64,000 bases of DNA from Pyrocephalus nanus (GCA_038380795.1 CM076260.1:33576634-33640633); one strand, 5' to 3'; positions 26,401-40,835 are shown, counted from the stretch's first letter. The notes: generated by a model from the letters alone, not told the origin. Numbers and translations: made by a program.

Positions 26401-29400
26401 AGGCATCTGGCCATGAATTTGTTACTGGACTCTGACCAAAGGCCTTCTAGGGTAACCCAGATGTTTTTTGTCCTCCATGATCAAACCACATTAAAGCCAA
26501 GACTGTTCACATCACATCTTATATGTCAGTGGCAGAAGGAAAGAATGTGGCAGCCTAGTTTTAGACCTTTACTTTCCTTTCCCTGCCCCATTCCCAACCC
26601 TCCCCCTCCAGCTGCCCCCAAAGATTTTGAAACTATAGAGGTGGAAAGCCAACAAGGTACTGTGAATCAATTTGGCCATAAGAATATTCCATAACACAAA
26701 AATAATTTCAGAATGTGGGAATTCTTGTTTAAATAAGAGATCATCTAAAGCACAATTTGAAATATTGCTTTCTCAGCTTAAAATGGTCCTCATCAAGCCA
26801 AAGTTGCAGTAACTGAAAACCTGCCTTGAGCTATGTACTGAGATTGTTTGTCAAGCTGATTTTCCTCAAGCTCATCACAATTCCACAAGAAGAGAACTGG
26901 AGGCACTTTTTTCACATTACAAGAATCTAACCTTACTAGCAGTGATGCAAGTTACTTTTACCTGCATTCAGCTGTTCCCAGGCTTTGTTGCACCTCAGGA
27001 AACAAACCCATTCATGCACCCTATATAAATGCTTTAAATTCTTGGGACATGCTCCCTAAGAGAATGGAACAGTTTTTAAATTGTGGAGCTTATTTCCAAG
27101 AGGATCTGTGAATGTCAAAACTATCAATGTATTCAAAAAAGACTATATATTATTTCAACAGATATCCATTGATGAATAGTAAACATGATGGTCTAGATTG
27201 AATTTTGGCTCAAAAGGTCCCGAACCAGATTTAGTATCTGGATTTTAGTACAATGTGCTAGTAAAAAGATCACTCTGTACTTGCCAGGGTTTTGGTGTTC
27301 TCAGCAAAACTACTGGTCTCTGTTGAAGTCAGCCTTTAGACTGATGTTTTAAGGTCATACTTACCTTACTCCTTAAGCAAAACAGAACTGACTTTGTCCA
27401 CAGACCCATTTTCCTCGCATTTCTAATAGTCCAGTAGTCTCACTAGCACTGTAACAGAATTCTATTAAATCAGTATTTATTTGTATATTGTAATATAACA
27501 GAATATGTTTATTCATAGTATAAAGATAAATAAGAGGAAAACGTTGTTTGGAAGAATTCTGAGTCACATCTGATCAAGTTGCTTAACTTGGAACACACAA
27601 AGTAGCAGTTTTTTAAAAAATAGTTTTGATGACTTGAAAGCTCAGGAAGTTAAAACTGTTCAGCTCACTATGCTTGGTAACAAGGCTTCTAAGGTGTGCC
27701 CCAAGGTCAAGCACACAGATTTGCTTTCGTTGCCATGACACAAATAAATGTTTCTAAAGTACAGCTTGCATAGGAATAACTGCGACTGCATTTGGGTGGC
27801 TCCTGCAAGGTATCTATGTGATCTATACATTATCTATCCTCCAGAACCTTGAGGAAGGGCCAGCCCTTTATTTCTGTAACCTTCTAGCAAGGCTAATCAA
27901 ATGTCCACTTTTTAAAAAATGTATCCATACTTGCTTCTTGAAAACCTCACTCACAGTCTGTTGTCATCTTATAAACTGTGATCAGCTAGAGACTTCAAGA
28001 GCTCTTCTGGCACCAGGCTTAACTCCAGGATTATGTTATTTCACTGCTGATTATAAAAAGCCAAGACAAAGACATAAACTGAACAGCTTTTGTCATTGAT
28101 TTCATTATTGTAATCCCTACTCCATCTGCTTTTGTAAAATAATGAATCATCACTAACTTATTGTAAAAGAACATGTTCTTTAAGGACAAGCATGATTTTC
28201 ATGGTAAGAGCCTATTCATTCTGAATTGTTAGTTTAATCTTCTGCACATTTTTATGATTACATTCTTATTCAGGTTTTATGTTGCATCCTGGCAGCAGTA
28301 GTAAAGAAGAAAGGCTAGAGATGATTTCAAAATACAAATTTTTATAGTATGTTTGTGACTGATGCCACGCTATTCTTGTGGAGTATATATATGGATTTAT
28401 CCATGCTGCTTTTGTTAGCAGTGGGCAAGTGGGAGATTGCATACACTGGTGTGACGTCTCATAGATGGAAGTGTTACTCATAAAGGTCACACTCATGTTT
28501 TGTATAGTTTGCATAATTTAAATCAAAATAACGCAGTGTATAAGAAAATCTCACAGGTTTTTAATTAATGTCCTGATCCTTTTTTTTATGTGACTTCCTA
28601 CTTTTCTTCTGAGTGATCAACTTACTTATGTTGATAAAGGATACCAGTTACGTTCTAAAATATACTTGAGACATTTAGTCATTTGAGGCACAATAACTCT
28701 CAAAAAGCCATAAGAACCTAATAGGCATAAGTCACTGCTGAGAGGAGTGAACTGGCTTGATAGGTCCCTTAGAAAATTTTGAAAATGTGATTTTTGCCTT
28801 TGATGTTTATAATTATTCTAATCCCTTGTCACTCATTTTGGCACTTGAGGTGAAATAGATCTTGCGTATCTCCACACTGCAGTCATCTGCATCTGAATGA
28901 CCAGAGAAATAGGTGCTTTTCAGGTATTTTTTTCTGTTTTGGATCTCTAATGTAAATTTCCATGAATTAAACCTTATAAATCATACCAACTCTTTTTTAC
29001 TTGTAAGGAGACTAAGTCAATAGTTGACTAAAATTTTCACTATTACATTCCACAACAGTTTTGAGCTAGATTCTATTCATAGCCCTCGTAAGATTTCATC
29101 AGAGAGATATTACAAACAAAAGAAAAGAATTTCAGAGATAAAGGACCAGACCAAATCCCATTCAAAGCAGGGCTGACTTCTGAGTTGGGCCCAGATTCAA
29201 TGATGAACCAGGCTGCTCAGAGACAAATTCAGATCAATTTTCTGGAGATTGCCCAGTCTATCCTCACAATGAGTTCTGCAGACAACACTTGAAACTGAGT
29301 TGCCTCCTTGATCCTGACCCCTTCCAATTGTGAGCACCTTTCTGATACACGCTTCCTTCAACCTCATTTTTCAGAGTTGCCTAACTTTCTGCTAACTGGT

Positions 29401-29448
29401 GATGCTGCTGTAGAGCTGAATAGTCTCTGTAGTCACTGTCCACTCCTT

Positions 29449-29745
29449 CACAGAACAGAATTATAGAGTGGTTTGGGTTGAAAGTGACATTGAAGGTCAC
29501 CTTGTTCCAATCCCCCTGCTGTGGGCAGTGACACCTTCTACTAGACCAGGTTGCTCAAAGACCCATCCAATGTGGCCTTGAACACTTCCATGGATGGGGC
29601 ATCTACAGCTTTGCTGGACGTCCTGTTTCAGTGTCTCATTACCCTCATATTAAAGAGTTTTGTTCTTATATCTAAGCTAAAACTAACCTCTCAGTCTGAA
29701 GCCAATCCCCCTTGCCCTATCACTATGTGCCCTTGGTGAAAAATA
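29449..29745 (-). mobile_element. CR1 LINE, 5'-truncated 3' fragment
   Basis: Read on the minus strand, this is the last roughly 300 bases of a chicken-repeat-1 non-LTR retrotransposon. On the plus strand it opens with the reverse of the CR1 3' end (agagtggtttgggttgaaag). Recognisable CR1 3'-end segments then follow in order: the ccaatccccctgctgtgggc region, the accaggttgctcaaag region, the ccttgaacacttccatgg region, and the cttgccctatcactatg region. Severe 5' truncation is normal for CR1. CR1 ends in short octamer-like units rather than poly-A, and only a degenerate trace remains near 29449-29466. Substitutions and small indels mark it as old. The plus-strand frame 29551-29739 is only the antisense of this element. 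Confidence 0.93.
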
Positions 29746-31344
29746 CTGTTGTTGTCTAAGATCCTTGAGGTAAAAACAGGGTAGAATAAAAACTATGCAT
29801 TGCTTTTATCAACACTGAAAAATACAGACAAACAGAAGGTGCAAGTTTTTAAAAAGACATCTTCAAAGGAACAGAAACACCTGAATATCTCTCTATTGAT
29901 TCCTGCAATGTTTGAAAAATATGACCTTGTGAACCATTTTCTTTAAAATGTAGACAGAAAATATTCTAGGTGATAAGATATAATTGCCTGATTTCTACAA
30001 ATACTTGGCTAGTAACTCTCTACTAGTACCTATTTATGCCAGTTAACATCTGCCCTTCTAACAAAAATTATGTTCTGAGGAATAGCAGTTTTTCAATTGA
30101 CATTGTGAAACCTTGCTGACAGCTAAATGTAGGTAGTTGTTGTGCCATGGGGAAAACAAGTTTTATGAATGTATTAGGATTGGGATGGGACCAGGCTGAA
30201 AATCCATATGATTTACATATAATTTTTTTTATTTGAGTGAAAATATTGAAAAATTAGGTCACTATAGTATAAAGAGAAGGAGTAGTGTCTTTTCTTGTGT
30301 CTGAATATACATACAATACTAAAGGAGGCTTCTGTTTCAGATCTTTTTCTACTTTCCAAAAATAAGAGAAGTCTTTAAATCCAATAAAAAACATTCTGCT
30401 GTAAACAGGTTTTATAAAAATATTTTTCTTCATTAATTTTATTTTTAAAACCAAGTATTTGAAACTAGAGTCCTACTAGTCTCCTTAGCCTGAATATATT
30501 CACTGAATTAGTAGCCTGAACACTTCCATGCCAAAATGCACTTGTCACTTACTCAATGCAGAATTCAACTCATCTGACCCAGATGTAGGAAAGAGAAATC
30601 AATAAAGCTTACACTACTTGAAACAGACAAATCATGAACAGGAGAACCATTCTCTGCCTGTTTAAGAAAAGGTCTCTTAAATATCTGAGGAGAAGGAAAT
30701 ACTGCGTGAGTAATAGAAGTTTAAAAGAATTTCCTGGCTACTGTTTATACAACAAATATAAAAATAATAAGTTATATTTTAACAAGCAAAATGTGAGACA
30801 GCCTGACATATGGTGATGATGTTAAAGCCTGGACCTCTAATCCCAGAGTTGTGGTAGGGAAACCCTGAAATTGGAGTGCCTTTTTTATTCTTCCAACTCC
30901 AATAATTTACTCCTAAAGTTCATGTAGTCTAGTGATTGTTTGCATGAGCAGAAATCTCCAGAGGCCTTACTTTCCATGCTGCAGTCTCACAATGTCTTTT
31001 ACAGGCTTGGTCTGGAAATTTGCAACACCCTGTTCATCCATGGTTTCATTGCTAACAGTGTGGTTTACTGATGAACAGCTGTAAGTGTCTAACAATTTGC
31101 AGAAGGGTTATGCGTGCCTCTTGCACTGAATAAAGGCTATCTCTGTGCTACCTGCTTCTTTGCTGACTGTATATCTTTGTAAAATACACTGCTGACAAGT
31201 TTAGAGAGTGGTGCTTTTGGAAAATCTGTAGCAGTTGACAGGCTGCATGGGGAGTGTAGCATTTCTTTTTCAGAAAGTATAATTTGCAGGAAATGGTCTA
31301 GAATTTCCAGAGCTAGAGAGATTTTGAGTGGTTGTTTTTTATAT

Positions 31345-31434
31345 TTTTTTCCTTTCTTCTACTTCTTTCTTTTTTCCTCCTTTGTCTCCCTTTTTTTTTT
31401 TTTTTTTTCCCAATTTTTTTCCTCCTCTGTCCAC
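31345..31434. repeat. Long polypyrimidine tract with T18 run
   Basis: Nearly all bases are C or T over about 90 bases, with only rare purines. An uninterrupted 18-base T run sits at 31391-31408. It has no clear repeat unit. Such asymmetric strands can adopt triplex DNA if mirror symmetry is sufficient. The phenylalanine-rich frame over it is an artefact. It could also be the polypyrimidine stretch of a splice acceptor, but no following exon is supported. Confidence 0.8.
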
Positions 31435-34400
31435 CCTGTGAAGTCTATAACTGGGTTTGTTGTTAAAGAGGAACAGCTCAGCCAATGCTGGGAAAAAAAT
31501 ACATTTTTCTTTCTAATCAGGGGCTCACAAATTCATGCTGCCTGAATTGCATTTTACTTGTAATATACAAGGTCAAAATCTTATAAGTGTCAAAGCTGAT
31601 GAAGCGCTCATGACATCAGTTCATTGGAGCTGCATACAGAAGACGTGATGACAAGACTTGGCTCCTTAAGAAAACAAAAACAAAACCTTTGCTGTCATTT
31701 GGCTGAGTAAGAACCACCAATTGTGGTGCTGGATTTCGGTTGTTTTTGGTTGTTTTTAGACAATGCCACTCACCAAAATAACTTGTGTAGGAATTGAACA
31801 GACTCACCATCTTCCACAGTGAGACTTCTGAACAGCCAAACTACTCCAGGACTTCGGTACTTGTAAATTCAGCTACACTGGGGAGATGCAGGAGAAGGAG
31901 GAAGAAAGTCAAAGAAAAGAAAAGGCAATGCAAGGCAGGGAAAGGGAAGGCATGGAAAGATAATATCTTTATAACTGTAGATAAATAAAAAAAAGGCCTA
32001 AACACTTAAAGCTAGAAGACAGATAAAAGTTAGTAGAATGCATTGTTTTCTAAATATAATGTCTTTCCTCACAATTTTATTCCTAAAGTTTTTAAAATGT
32101 GTAACTTCCTCATGATTTTGAATGTTTATATTTAGCAATATTTAAAATCTAAAACTAACATAAGAAATAATTCAAGATGAGACCATAAAATACAACTACA
32201 ACCATTTCAAAGTAAAATGTACTAAAAACTTATTGTAAGTAATGCTTGTTTTAGAATTATCTAACTTCAGCATTCAGTCAATGTTTTTTCTTCTGATGCT
32301 GTATTTGATATGTTAAAAAGTCCTCAACTATTTATGTCTGTTTTCCTTGAATATATTTGTGGGTTACAGATTTTTATTTGGGTTTCATTGATTAGTTATG
32401 GTTCCAGATTCTGCCTTTGGTTTCTTTTATAAAATTAGAATGTATAAATAAGATATTCTATATCAACACAAGCACTTTTATTCTAGATTCCTATCAAAAG
32501 ACAATGATATTCTTTATTTCCATCTCACCATGATGACTGGCATTCATTATGGTGCCATCTTCTAATTCTTTATAAACTCCAGACTGATGATGTTTCCTTG
32601 AAAGCAGTGCTAAGCCATAATTTCATGATGCCTTAAATAAACATTAATGAAAAAATAATATTTTCCATATTTTTTCTAATGCCAGATATCAAGACTGACT
32701 TAGAAAAAAATAACTATGTATACTGTAAACAATGACAGTATCAAAATCATCTTGTTGTCATTGACTGATATGGGCATAAATAATACACAAGAAAAGAATT
32801 ATTAAATCCCTATTCCTTTCGTACAATAGGACTGATAACTTTATGTTTCTTATCTAGCCTTGCTATTCCTAAGAATTTTTCCTTCTGCTGAATCTAGAAT
32901 ACCCTAATATAGTATTTAACCTCCATAACCATGATATTTTTCATCAATATCTTTTGGGTTTTTGCCAATTTTAAATTCTTTATCTCCCTGTTTTCATAAG
33001 TTACTCTCAATTTCACAGTTTATTTTATCACTGATGTTATGTCTTTCTATTTAACTGAGGTGCTTTTGTAACAAAATAAGTCTTCAAATATGAATGAAGA
33101 ATTATGGAAGAGGAAGAGTATTTTTAAGACTTTCAGACTCCCAGTGTATTTTAAATTTTATATACATAAATGTTCCCTTGCATTATAATAAGATTATGTT
33201 TGTTTTTGCTTCAGGAAATTGAACTTTTTAAAATTTTAAAAAATTCGGATATGAGGATACTAGACATTCACTCAACCACTTTCTCTCTTCTTGACTTTAT
33301 AAAAGCCTTTTAATTTTAGTGTTTTACATGACAGTGCTTAGATATCCAAAAGACATATTTCATATACCTGCGTATTTGTTATATGTGACATAATATAATC
33401 TTGATACTTTTAGTCCAAACTAAAATTTTGCTACTTAAGAATTTCTTTTCTCTAGAGATTGCAACAATTATTTGCACTTGAATTTGTCATCTAGGCAAAA
33501 TAATAAAAGGCAGCATTTATAAAAGGAATTTTCAGTCTAAGATAAAATAGACAAAAAAAAATTCTGAGCAAAAACAATGAAATGGCCAATACCCTTGTCA
33601 ATAACAATGCATGCAAAACACTGGGGCTGCTGACGCCTTTAAAATTGAGTGCATCTTACTCTGGGAAGAAAAGACAGAAGTCGTGTACCATCCTTTAAGA
33701 AACAAAGCCCAGTATATATAACAACTAAGTAGCAACTAATTAAATGTATAAGAAATTTGCAACTTTTCCTGGCACTTGGGCAAACTGACTCAGGTTGGTT
33801 AACACCTACAATATTGACTTTTATCACCATCCAAAACAGGGAACTGTACCTAACTGTACCTGTGGAAAATGGTATATTGTTTTAATTGATGTTTTAATAC
33901 CCAAAATGGGTGTGAGAAAGGTTTGGGAAACATTTTGAAGACCTGGGCCGGAAATGTACCCTGGGCTGCCCCAGCAGGTTGACAATGCAGGCAATCCTCT
34001 TCCACTGCCCAAGAACACTCTTGCCTACTCTTTTCTTGTACAGAAAAAAGAAGACAAATATTCCATGTCCTGAAAGTATAAATAGTATAATGTGAATATT
34101 GAATATTGTCACAGATCAAGATAGACTTAATGAAGGGTAGAAATGCTACATATGGTTATGCAGTTATATGGTTACGGTCTGCTTTGGGACGGGTGAGAGA
34201 GTTCACAGCATTAATGAAAGTAGGTAAGCAAACAGTAAGTAGACCTAGACAAGAAGAGGGCATGCTTTTCAACAATTCAACAAAATATGATGATTTGTAA
34301 AATGACTAGCTTCAGTTTGACATTGCCATTTTCTGTTCTAGTACCTGTTTGGACATCTGCATTTGTGTAAATACCATGCTGATAAATATGCCTATAACAA

Positions 34401-34902
34401 TATATCACAGCTCTTGGTCTCTTCTCACCTGACAGCAACTTCTCTGTGTTTTTTGTTTGTCATTTCAGGCATTTTCACCTTTGCTCTAGCAGTTTTTTCT
34501 GCTTCAGCCTCATTCATATTCATGCTCCACTGTCCAAGTTTAATGAAAGTCGTAAAAGTGGCCTAAAGTCCCTTCTCAGAGTTAGGCCCTATCATAATAC
34601 AGTGGAGTTTGATTACTATTAAAATTGGATAAACACCCTACAAATGAAGTTGGGAAGGACTTTAAGTTATCTGATTAACTTTTTAGCCCCAAGACAAGGT
34701 TAAGTGATGCCTAAACATTTTGCAGTTGTTTTTCTAACCTGTATTTAGAAACTTCCACTCATAGAGATCTTGCAGGCTCCCCAGATAGACTGGTTCTGTG
34801 TTAAACTAGCTTTACCTCTAAATAGCCTTTTCCCCCTTAAATCTTACCTCAATGTCCTTTACTGCAACTTAAAACTGATTATTGTTTTTGCTATTCATCA
34901 GA

Positions 34903-34924
34903 GATATGGATGCGATATGGATGC
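34903..34924. repeat. Two-copy 11-bp tandem repeat
   Basis: The unit gatatggatgc occurs twice with no spacer and no mismatch. It is a small slippage duplication. Confidence 0.85.
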
Positions 34925-35624
34925 ACATTATTCCCGTCTCTGCAGGATTCTTTCAGTTACTTGAATACTATTTTCACTTCTCTCAAACTCTGGATTTAAC
35001 AGCCTCAGTTCTTTCTGTTTTACTTATTGTTCCTGCTTTCCAGACTTTTACTACTTTTCTTGGTTCTGACAGAATTTCTTCTTATTAATAGACACCCAGT
35101 CACAGTAGCACAGCTGTGGTTTTAGCAGCACTGAATAAAGAGGAAAGTATCAGTCACACAACTGATTGGTTGAATATATGCTCCTGAATCTAATTTTTTA
35201 CACAAAATGAATTTCATATTCAGATTATGATTCCCTAGAGCCCCCAGTTTCTTTTCTGGAGAGCAACCACCTGGCCTGAAGATAAAATATTGCAGAATGT
35301 GCTTTCTGCACACCATTTCCTTTTTTGAACACTTCACCAGTATGTGTGTTCTTCCTTCCATCATGGTGTAATCCACAGCTTTAATGCCAATGCCAGCAAA
35401 ACTGCTTCTCAGTGCTCAAGACTCAACACAGTAGCAGTCAGCAGTAACTGTGTGGACTTAAGAGATAACCACATATAAGTGATATGTATTTCCATATCCC
35501 CATTGCATCAGAACTGAGGGACTTCACTTCCTGGCAAAAATAATCATCTGAAAGAACAGAAGCTAACTCAAAATTAATCCATAAAAGATGGAGTTTATAT
35601 GCCCAGATGATCTTCTACAGTAAA

Positions 35625-35885
35625 CTGTAGCATTAACCATTTTATGCAACTATAACATTAACCACTTTATGCTCATGTGATTATAATGTAATGTAATATA
35701 GCATAATATTTTATGATGATTTTAAAATATTGCATTTTATAATGTAAAGTAATGTAGTTAATCTAAAAGATGTAATTAAAGTATAATTGTATACATTATA
35801 ATAAAATAATAGAATAATATTATAACATAAAATTATTATAATGTAATATAACGCACATATATATACAAATGTGGATATATAATAC
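35625..35885. repeat. AT-rich low-complexity tract with local duplications
   Basis: It starts near a 7-bp perfect inverted repeat with a two-base loop (ctacagt, aa, actgtag at about 35615-35630). A 25-bp-period two-copy repeat follows (cattaaccattttatgc at 35631 and again with one mismatch at 35656). After that, sequence to about 35885 is almost entirely A and T, with recurring taatgtaat and aatataa words. No origin or promoter function can be inferred. It may be prone to unpairing and to alignment error. Confidence 0.75.
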
Positions 35886-38800
35886 TAATACCTTTGAATT
35901 CCTTAGCATCACTAGACAACAGGATATATGGTAAGTTAAATGTTTCAAGGATCCTGAGGCCAGCAGCCCAGCTTTGTATAATTTGTACTATTAAATTGTT
36001 CTACCTTCCAGAACAGGGTGGTCACGTTCAGACTGCCTATTAGATATGTTTCTTGGCACATGTTTGCTCCTGAGTAATGCCTCGGAGCAGTTGGGAGATC
36101 TTTGATTGCCAGACATAACCACACCAGGGACCTTCTTATTAGTTACAGATGTGCCAATAAAGTTGCAAAATTAGACACTTCTCTCCCTCACCTCATGTTT
36201 TAGACAAGATTGTTCAGAGATTTAACCCATTCTCCTGGAATCAGATTTAAACAGTCATGGCACCCTCCTTTAACTATTGCACCTCATATAATTTCCATTT
36301 TACAGAGTAGCCCAGTACCCCTACTCACGATTGAATTACCTGTTGAATGAATACATCACAAAACAGCAAACAGTACCTAGTTTTGATGTTGTAATTTAAC
36401 GTGTTTTTAAAAGATTGCTCTTACTCAAATGTTGATACTAAGAGAAAGAAGCTTCTGCTGGAAAACCATATTTTATATCCCCATTACCATCCTCATCACA
36501 GTCTTGATTACGATGACTGTCGCACTCATTATGACTTACAATTACTCACAGCAGCAGTGCTGCTATGTTGTTTAAACACCTATGTCTTTAAGCACATTAT
36601 AGTTGTGTTTAGGTAACATACCTAAAATTTAAGGTCTCAAAGAGTTCTCTTCTAAAGATGTGGGAAGAACTACTAGTCAGAGATAAAGAAAATAGCAGCA
36701 GAAACAACAAAATTGTGATAAAGAGTTTTAATGAATGTCTGCTGTAGAAGACTAGCTGCTAGCATACTGAGTGTTGCTCCAAAGGTCTGATACTTCAACT
36801 ACTTATTCTACTGAACAAAACTAATGAACTAAGCATTCATGGGGTCAGGACCCTTGCTTACATTTTTTTACAACTGTCTGGGCATCTCTGAATTCCAAAG
36901 TGTTCAGGTTTTTAGAGAATTTCTGTGAATTTCAACATGTTGAGATATTTGTGGGTGGCTGGACATGAAAGTAATCGCTGTGCTAAATTCACTGAGAACC
37001 CTTGACTGCTGCCAAATTAAATTTTGGACTGAACAGACAGTTGATAGAAGTAATTCAGGCAAAAAAAATCTGTTGTAAAGTTGTTCAGATTGTAGTTCTG
37101 TTCATTTGTTAAGTATTTACCTTCTTTGTTTCTAGTGCCAGAGAAAGCCACAAAACCTAACTTTCCTTCAAAGCACAAGAAGAAAGAAAGTGCTTAAGAA
37201 CTGCAAAATTAATTTGGATTTCTTAAGCCTTTCTGCAATAAGACAATTACCATGATTGAGGGGTACTACTCTTCTTGCTGGCATGTTTGTTGTAAAATAA
37301 GATTTATCCCTCTTTTAAGAGAATGTTATTGACCCTTGTATTTTTCAGTATGTTCTCATTACTTTCATGAATCACCTTGAAGATTAGCAAAAAACAATAC
37401 TTCTATTGTTTTCTGTTTGTAAGTCTTTATGCCTGAAAGAATGACTTGCATGTGATCCTACACTGCAGCATACTGCACAAGCACATTGCTGAGGCTTAGG
37501 CCAGATTTGATTAGGTAACTGTCAGCAAAAAGTTTTGTATTTTGGCACTGAAAAAAATCTGAACTTTTTTTTTTTAATACTCTGATAACTCTAAAGATAC
37601 AATGACAAAGGGAAGCATTTAGGGTAGGATTTATGTCATCTAATTTTAGGTGTCTTAAAGTTTAACACTGAAGTCCAAGATAGTTGCTCCCTTTAAAATG
37701 ATCAACAGGCATCTTCAAAGGACATTTACTCTGGCATGAATTAGGTCTTTACTTTTTAGTATAAATTGATCTGATTTGATATCCAGAGATGTCTCTTTCC
37801 TTAAAGGGCTATAAAGAGACCCAGAGTACATTTAGCTTGGACTTGGGGTTAATTTTTTTTAAATGTCTGGTCAAATGAATCCCTCACCTAGTACCAGTCA
37901 GAATGCTTTTGTACCTCATAGATCAACATCTGAGCAATAAACCAAAAGGATATGTAGAAGAAGCTTCTTATTCTTGCAAAAAACTGAGAGTAATGGTTCT
38001 AGAAAATAATTTTGCCATCTTACAGATGTACTTTCACTCCTCTGATCTGTAGTCAGATGAAGTCATAAGCATTAAAAGACACTATTTTTATGATCATATC
38101 TCATTCAATATGCTTTTTTTTTGGTCTTTTTATTCCCAAAATATCTCATTCTCAGCCTTAAATGAGAGCTGCGATTTGTTGTTAGCTCTTCACTGACACA
38201 TGAATCTTAAGTGAACTGAATTAAGGGTCATCACAGTACAAAACACCAAAGCAGAAAATGCAGTTATGTCCCACTCCCTTGATTTCACTTGGTTCTTATT
38301 CATATTGTCCATTTAACCTGAAAATCCGACTGGAGACTAGCAAACTAAAACATTTTTTTATATTATGTGCTCCAGTTTATTTATTATGTGCCTGAAGAAA
38401 TGGCAAGGGTATGAAGTTACTACTAACCCATTGCAAAGCAGGGTCCCTCTCTCTTTGGTACACCACAGGTCTTTCAGATTGACAGGCAGGGAAAATCTTT
38501 CTGAAATCTTACCTGATGTAGCAGTCAATCATGTGCATCATTTAGTGATTTCTGTACTATGTATGCTGTTAATTTTTTGATACAGAAATTGTGCTGCTGT
38601 GTCATTGGGCCAACAAATTCAGAAATTCTATAGCCAGATTACTTTTTGTTTCATTCATTAATTTCACATAGCTACTGGGATAAATAATGTGCTGCTGTAC
38701 TGGAAACAAATTCCTCCAAGATGCCTATAATGTCAGAGACACATAACAGAAATTTAATTAGGCACACTGGATCATCAAAACTGATTTGATGTGGCTCTTG

Positions 38801-40835
38801 GATTTGCTGACTTCTGAACACTAGAAAGAACATAGTAAGTAGAAACAGAATAATTTTTCTAAATAGGATCTTCCCAATTGTATTTTAAATAATTCATCTA
38901 CTTTTTGGTCTGCTATCTCTCTTCAAAACAATTTACCAAATGTATTTTATGCAGATTGGTTTTACAGTTTTTATAGTTGCAGCCTTTATTGGCAAGGACT
39001 GGAAACAGCAAGTAGATAGCATAGAAGGTGTTCAGAGGTGCTGCAGAGAGCTCTGTGCCTTGTGTCTTTCCTAATAACTATGTTTTAATGAAGTGGTGAG
39101 ACACATATGGGCCTTTAAAAAAGGTATTAAGAGAAAGGTCTAGTTGTCAGGCAAGCTGTCATCCTTTTGCCCTCTTCTTCAAGCATAGAGTATGTATCTC
39201 AGGGGCTGGGATTATTGCAACCTGTTACCTGGGAATGATATGAGCACAGACTGACTCTGGCATCCGCTTATTTTGATTTTGGAGTCACAGTTTAGGCCCA
39301 TAATATCTAAAATTTCTTGTTTAAAGTCAGAATTTGGTGCTTTTTGTGGAACTGGCAGCAGCTTTACAGCTAAAACAGATTTGTAGGAAAGAACAAATAA
39401 TTTGCCAACAATGTAATGAATTTGCTTGCAATGGAATGGGAATCAGGTGCTCTATGAAATTTTAACTGATTGTATCCTTACTTTTTAAGTGGATAGTAAC
39501 CAGCTGCAGTGTAAATAAGACTTGAGATAGGTTTCCTTCCATTCTATGCATTGCCAGAAGTGACAACTGTGCTTTCATATCCTGACAAATGGATAACTGG
39601 TGTTAGAGACTAGACTTCTATAAAGGAGCAGACATTGCTGTGAGCTGTGAACCACTGGGCTTGTGTTAACTCATTCATAACTTAGTGTGGAGAACTCTTA
39701 ACAGCAGCAATGATGTACGAGAAAGAAAGTAGATAGCCTGAGTGCTGCAAGTCACTGCAGGTCTGGGAAGAGGCATAATTAAGCTTTTGAGGTGAGTGTA
39801 TTTGATACATAAATTATTGAAAAATGTAAAATATTGCTAAGGAGAGAGGGAGGGAAGGTGACTGAGTGGAAAGCATCTGAATTTTTTAAAAGCAAAGCAA
39901 TAACATGCATAAGAAAGTGAAAATGTGTATGAAACTGAAATTTAAGAACTAGTTGTGCTACTTTTAATGTTCCTTATAATTGATCAATTACATTAAAACC
40001 AGATACATCTAGTATCATCTAACACACATCTAGCTACATATAACACACATTTAGTCCAGGTTTGCAGCATGTCATCTGCTCGCTTCTTTTTGGAGAACGA
40101 ATTGCATTTACCGTTACAAATTAAATGCTGGAATAAGATATATGATATCAAAAAACACATCAAGGGCACTTGTGGAACTGAAGGCTGAGAGCATCCACTG
40201 TATGGATACCAAGCCCTACCTGCTTGTGATTCACTGCTGCAGAGCAGCCCTTCCGTACTTAGTGTAAGGTTGTTCATGAGGAACATGGTTTACATATTTC
40301 TTAACTGTTATAAATAGAATAGGATCAGCAAAAGGAAGGCCTGACCAAGGATGCCTTGTTGCTAGGGTAGACAGTCTCATGGGAAATAGCTATCATTTGT
40401 GGTTCATTATGTCTCAGGGTTTGGTTGGATAACAATGCATATGAGTAGGGCTTGCATTTTGATTTTTCATTCAGTCTTAATTGACTATTCAACAAAGTTC
40501 TCTTGACAAATCTATGTTTTCAGTTCCTCTGCCTATTATCTCCTACAGGAATGATACACTAAGCTTTTTATTATCTGTGTGAGTAAATTTAGTTGCTCAG
40601 GAGCTGACCTTCTGAGGTGGAGAAAAGCAAGGTATTGGAGAAGAAGTGAAAAAAGACTAAGAAAAGGACTAAAAATACTTAATGGGAGAAGCAGGGAGGA
40701 AATTACAGTAGAAAAATAACCCTGGACAAGAAGATGTTCTTATAAATCCTGTTTTTTTTCTCATATTTTATTGACAATGTGAGATCCACTGCATGGACTA
40801 CTTCAATATAGGACTGATCCTTAGGTCAAAAGAAT
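35886..40835. other. Gene-free unique AT-rich sequence
   Basis: No supported gene or mobile element. Open frames are all short (97 codons or fewer) and unrelated to anything I recognise. An imperfect repeat of a taacacacat-containing unit occurs around 40018-40052. Nothing else stands out. Confidence 0.7.

Larger units (their letters stand above)
20581..29448. other. Gene-free unique AT-rich sequence
   Basis: No supported gene. The longest frame is 154 codons at 25272-25736 plus; its product is basic in its second half (many Lys, Arg, Ser), matches nothing I recognise and has a 65-codon frame opposite it. T runs occur at 22251-22267 and 22872-22887, and a TTTG run at 23393-23411. An interval near 23990-24170 is relatively balanced in composition and could be a conserved noncoding block, but that is a guess without alignment. 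Confidence 0.68.
29746..35624. other. Gene-free unique AT-rich sequence
   Basis: No supported gene. Open frames are under 90 codons and lack recognisable motifs; 31324-31545 plus is driven by the pyrimidine tract described separately. 31990-33620 is especially AT-rich and featureless. A two-copy 11-bp tandem repeat (gatatggatgc) lies at 34903-34924, and two copies of aactgtacct lie near 33841-33861. Confidence 0.7.

Noticed and set aside
29551..29739. 62-codon plus-strand frame
   Set aside because: It lies wholly within a minus-strand CR1 fragment and is its antisense.
33955..34015. Short CR1-like wording (taccctgggctgc)
   Set aside because: Only about 13 bases match what I recall of CR1 and the flanks do not continue the match.
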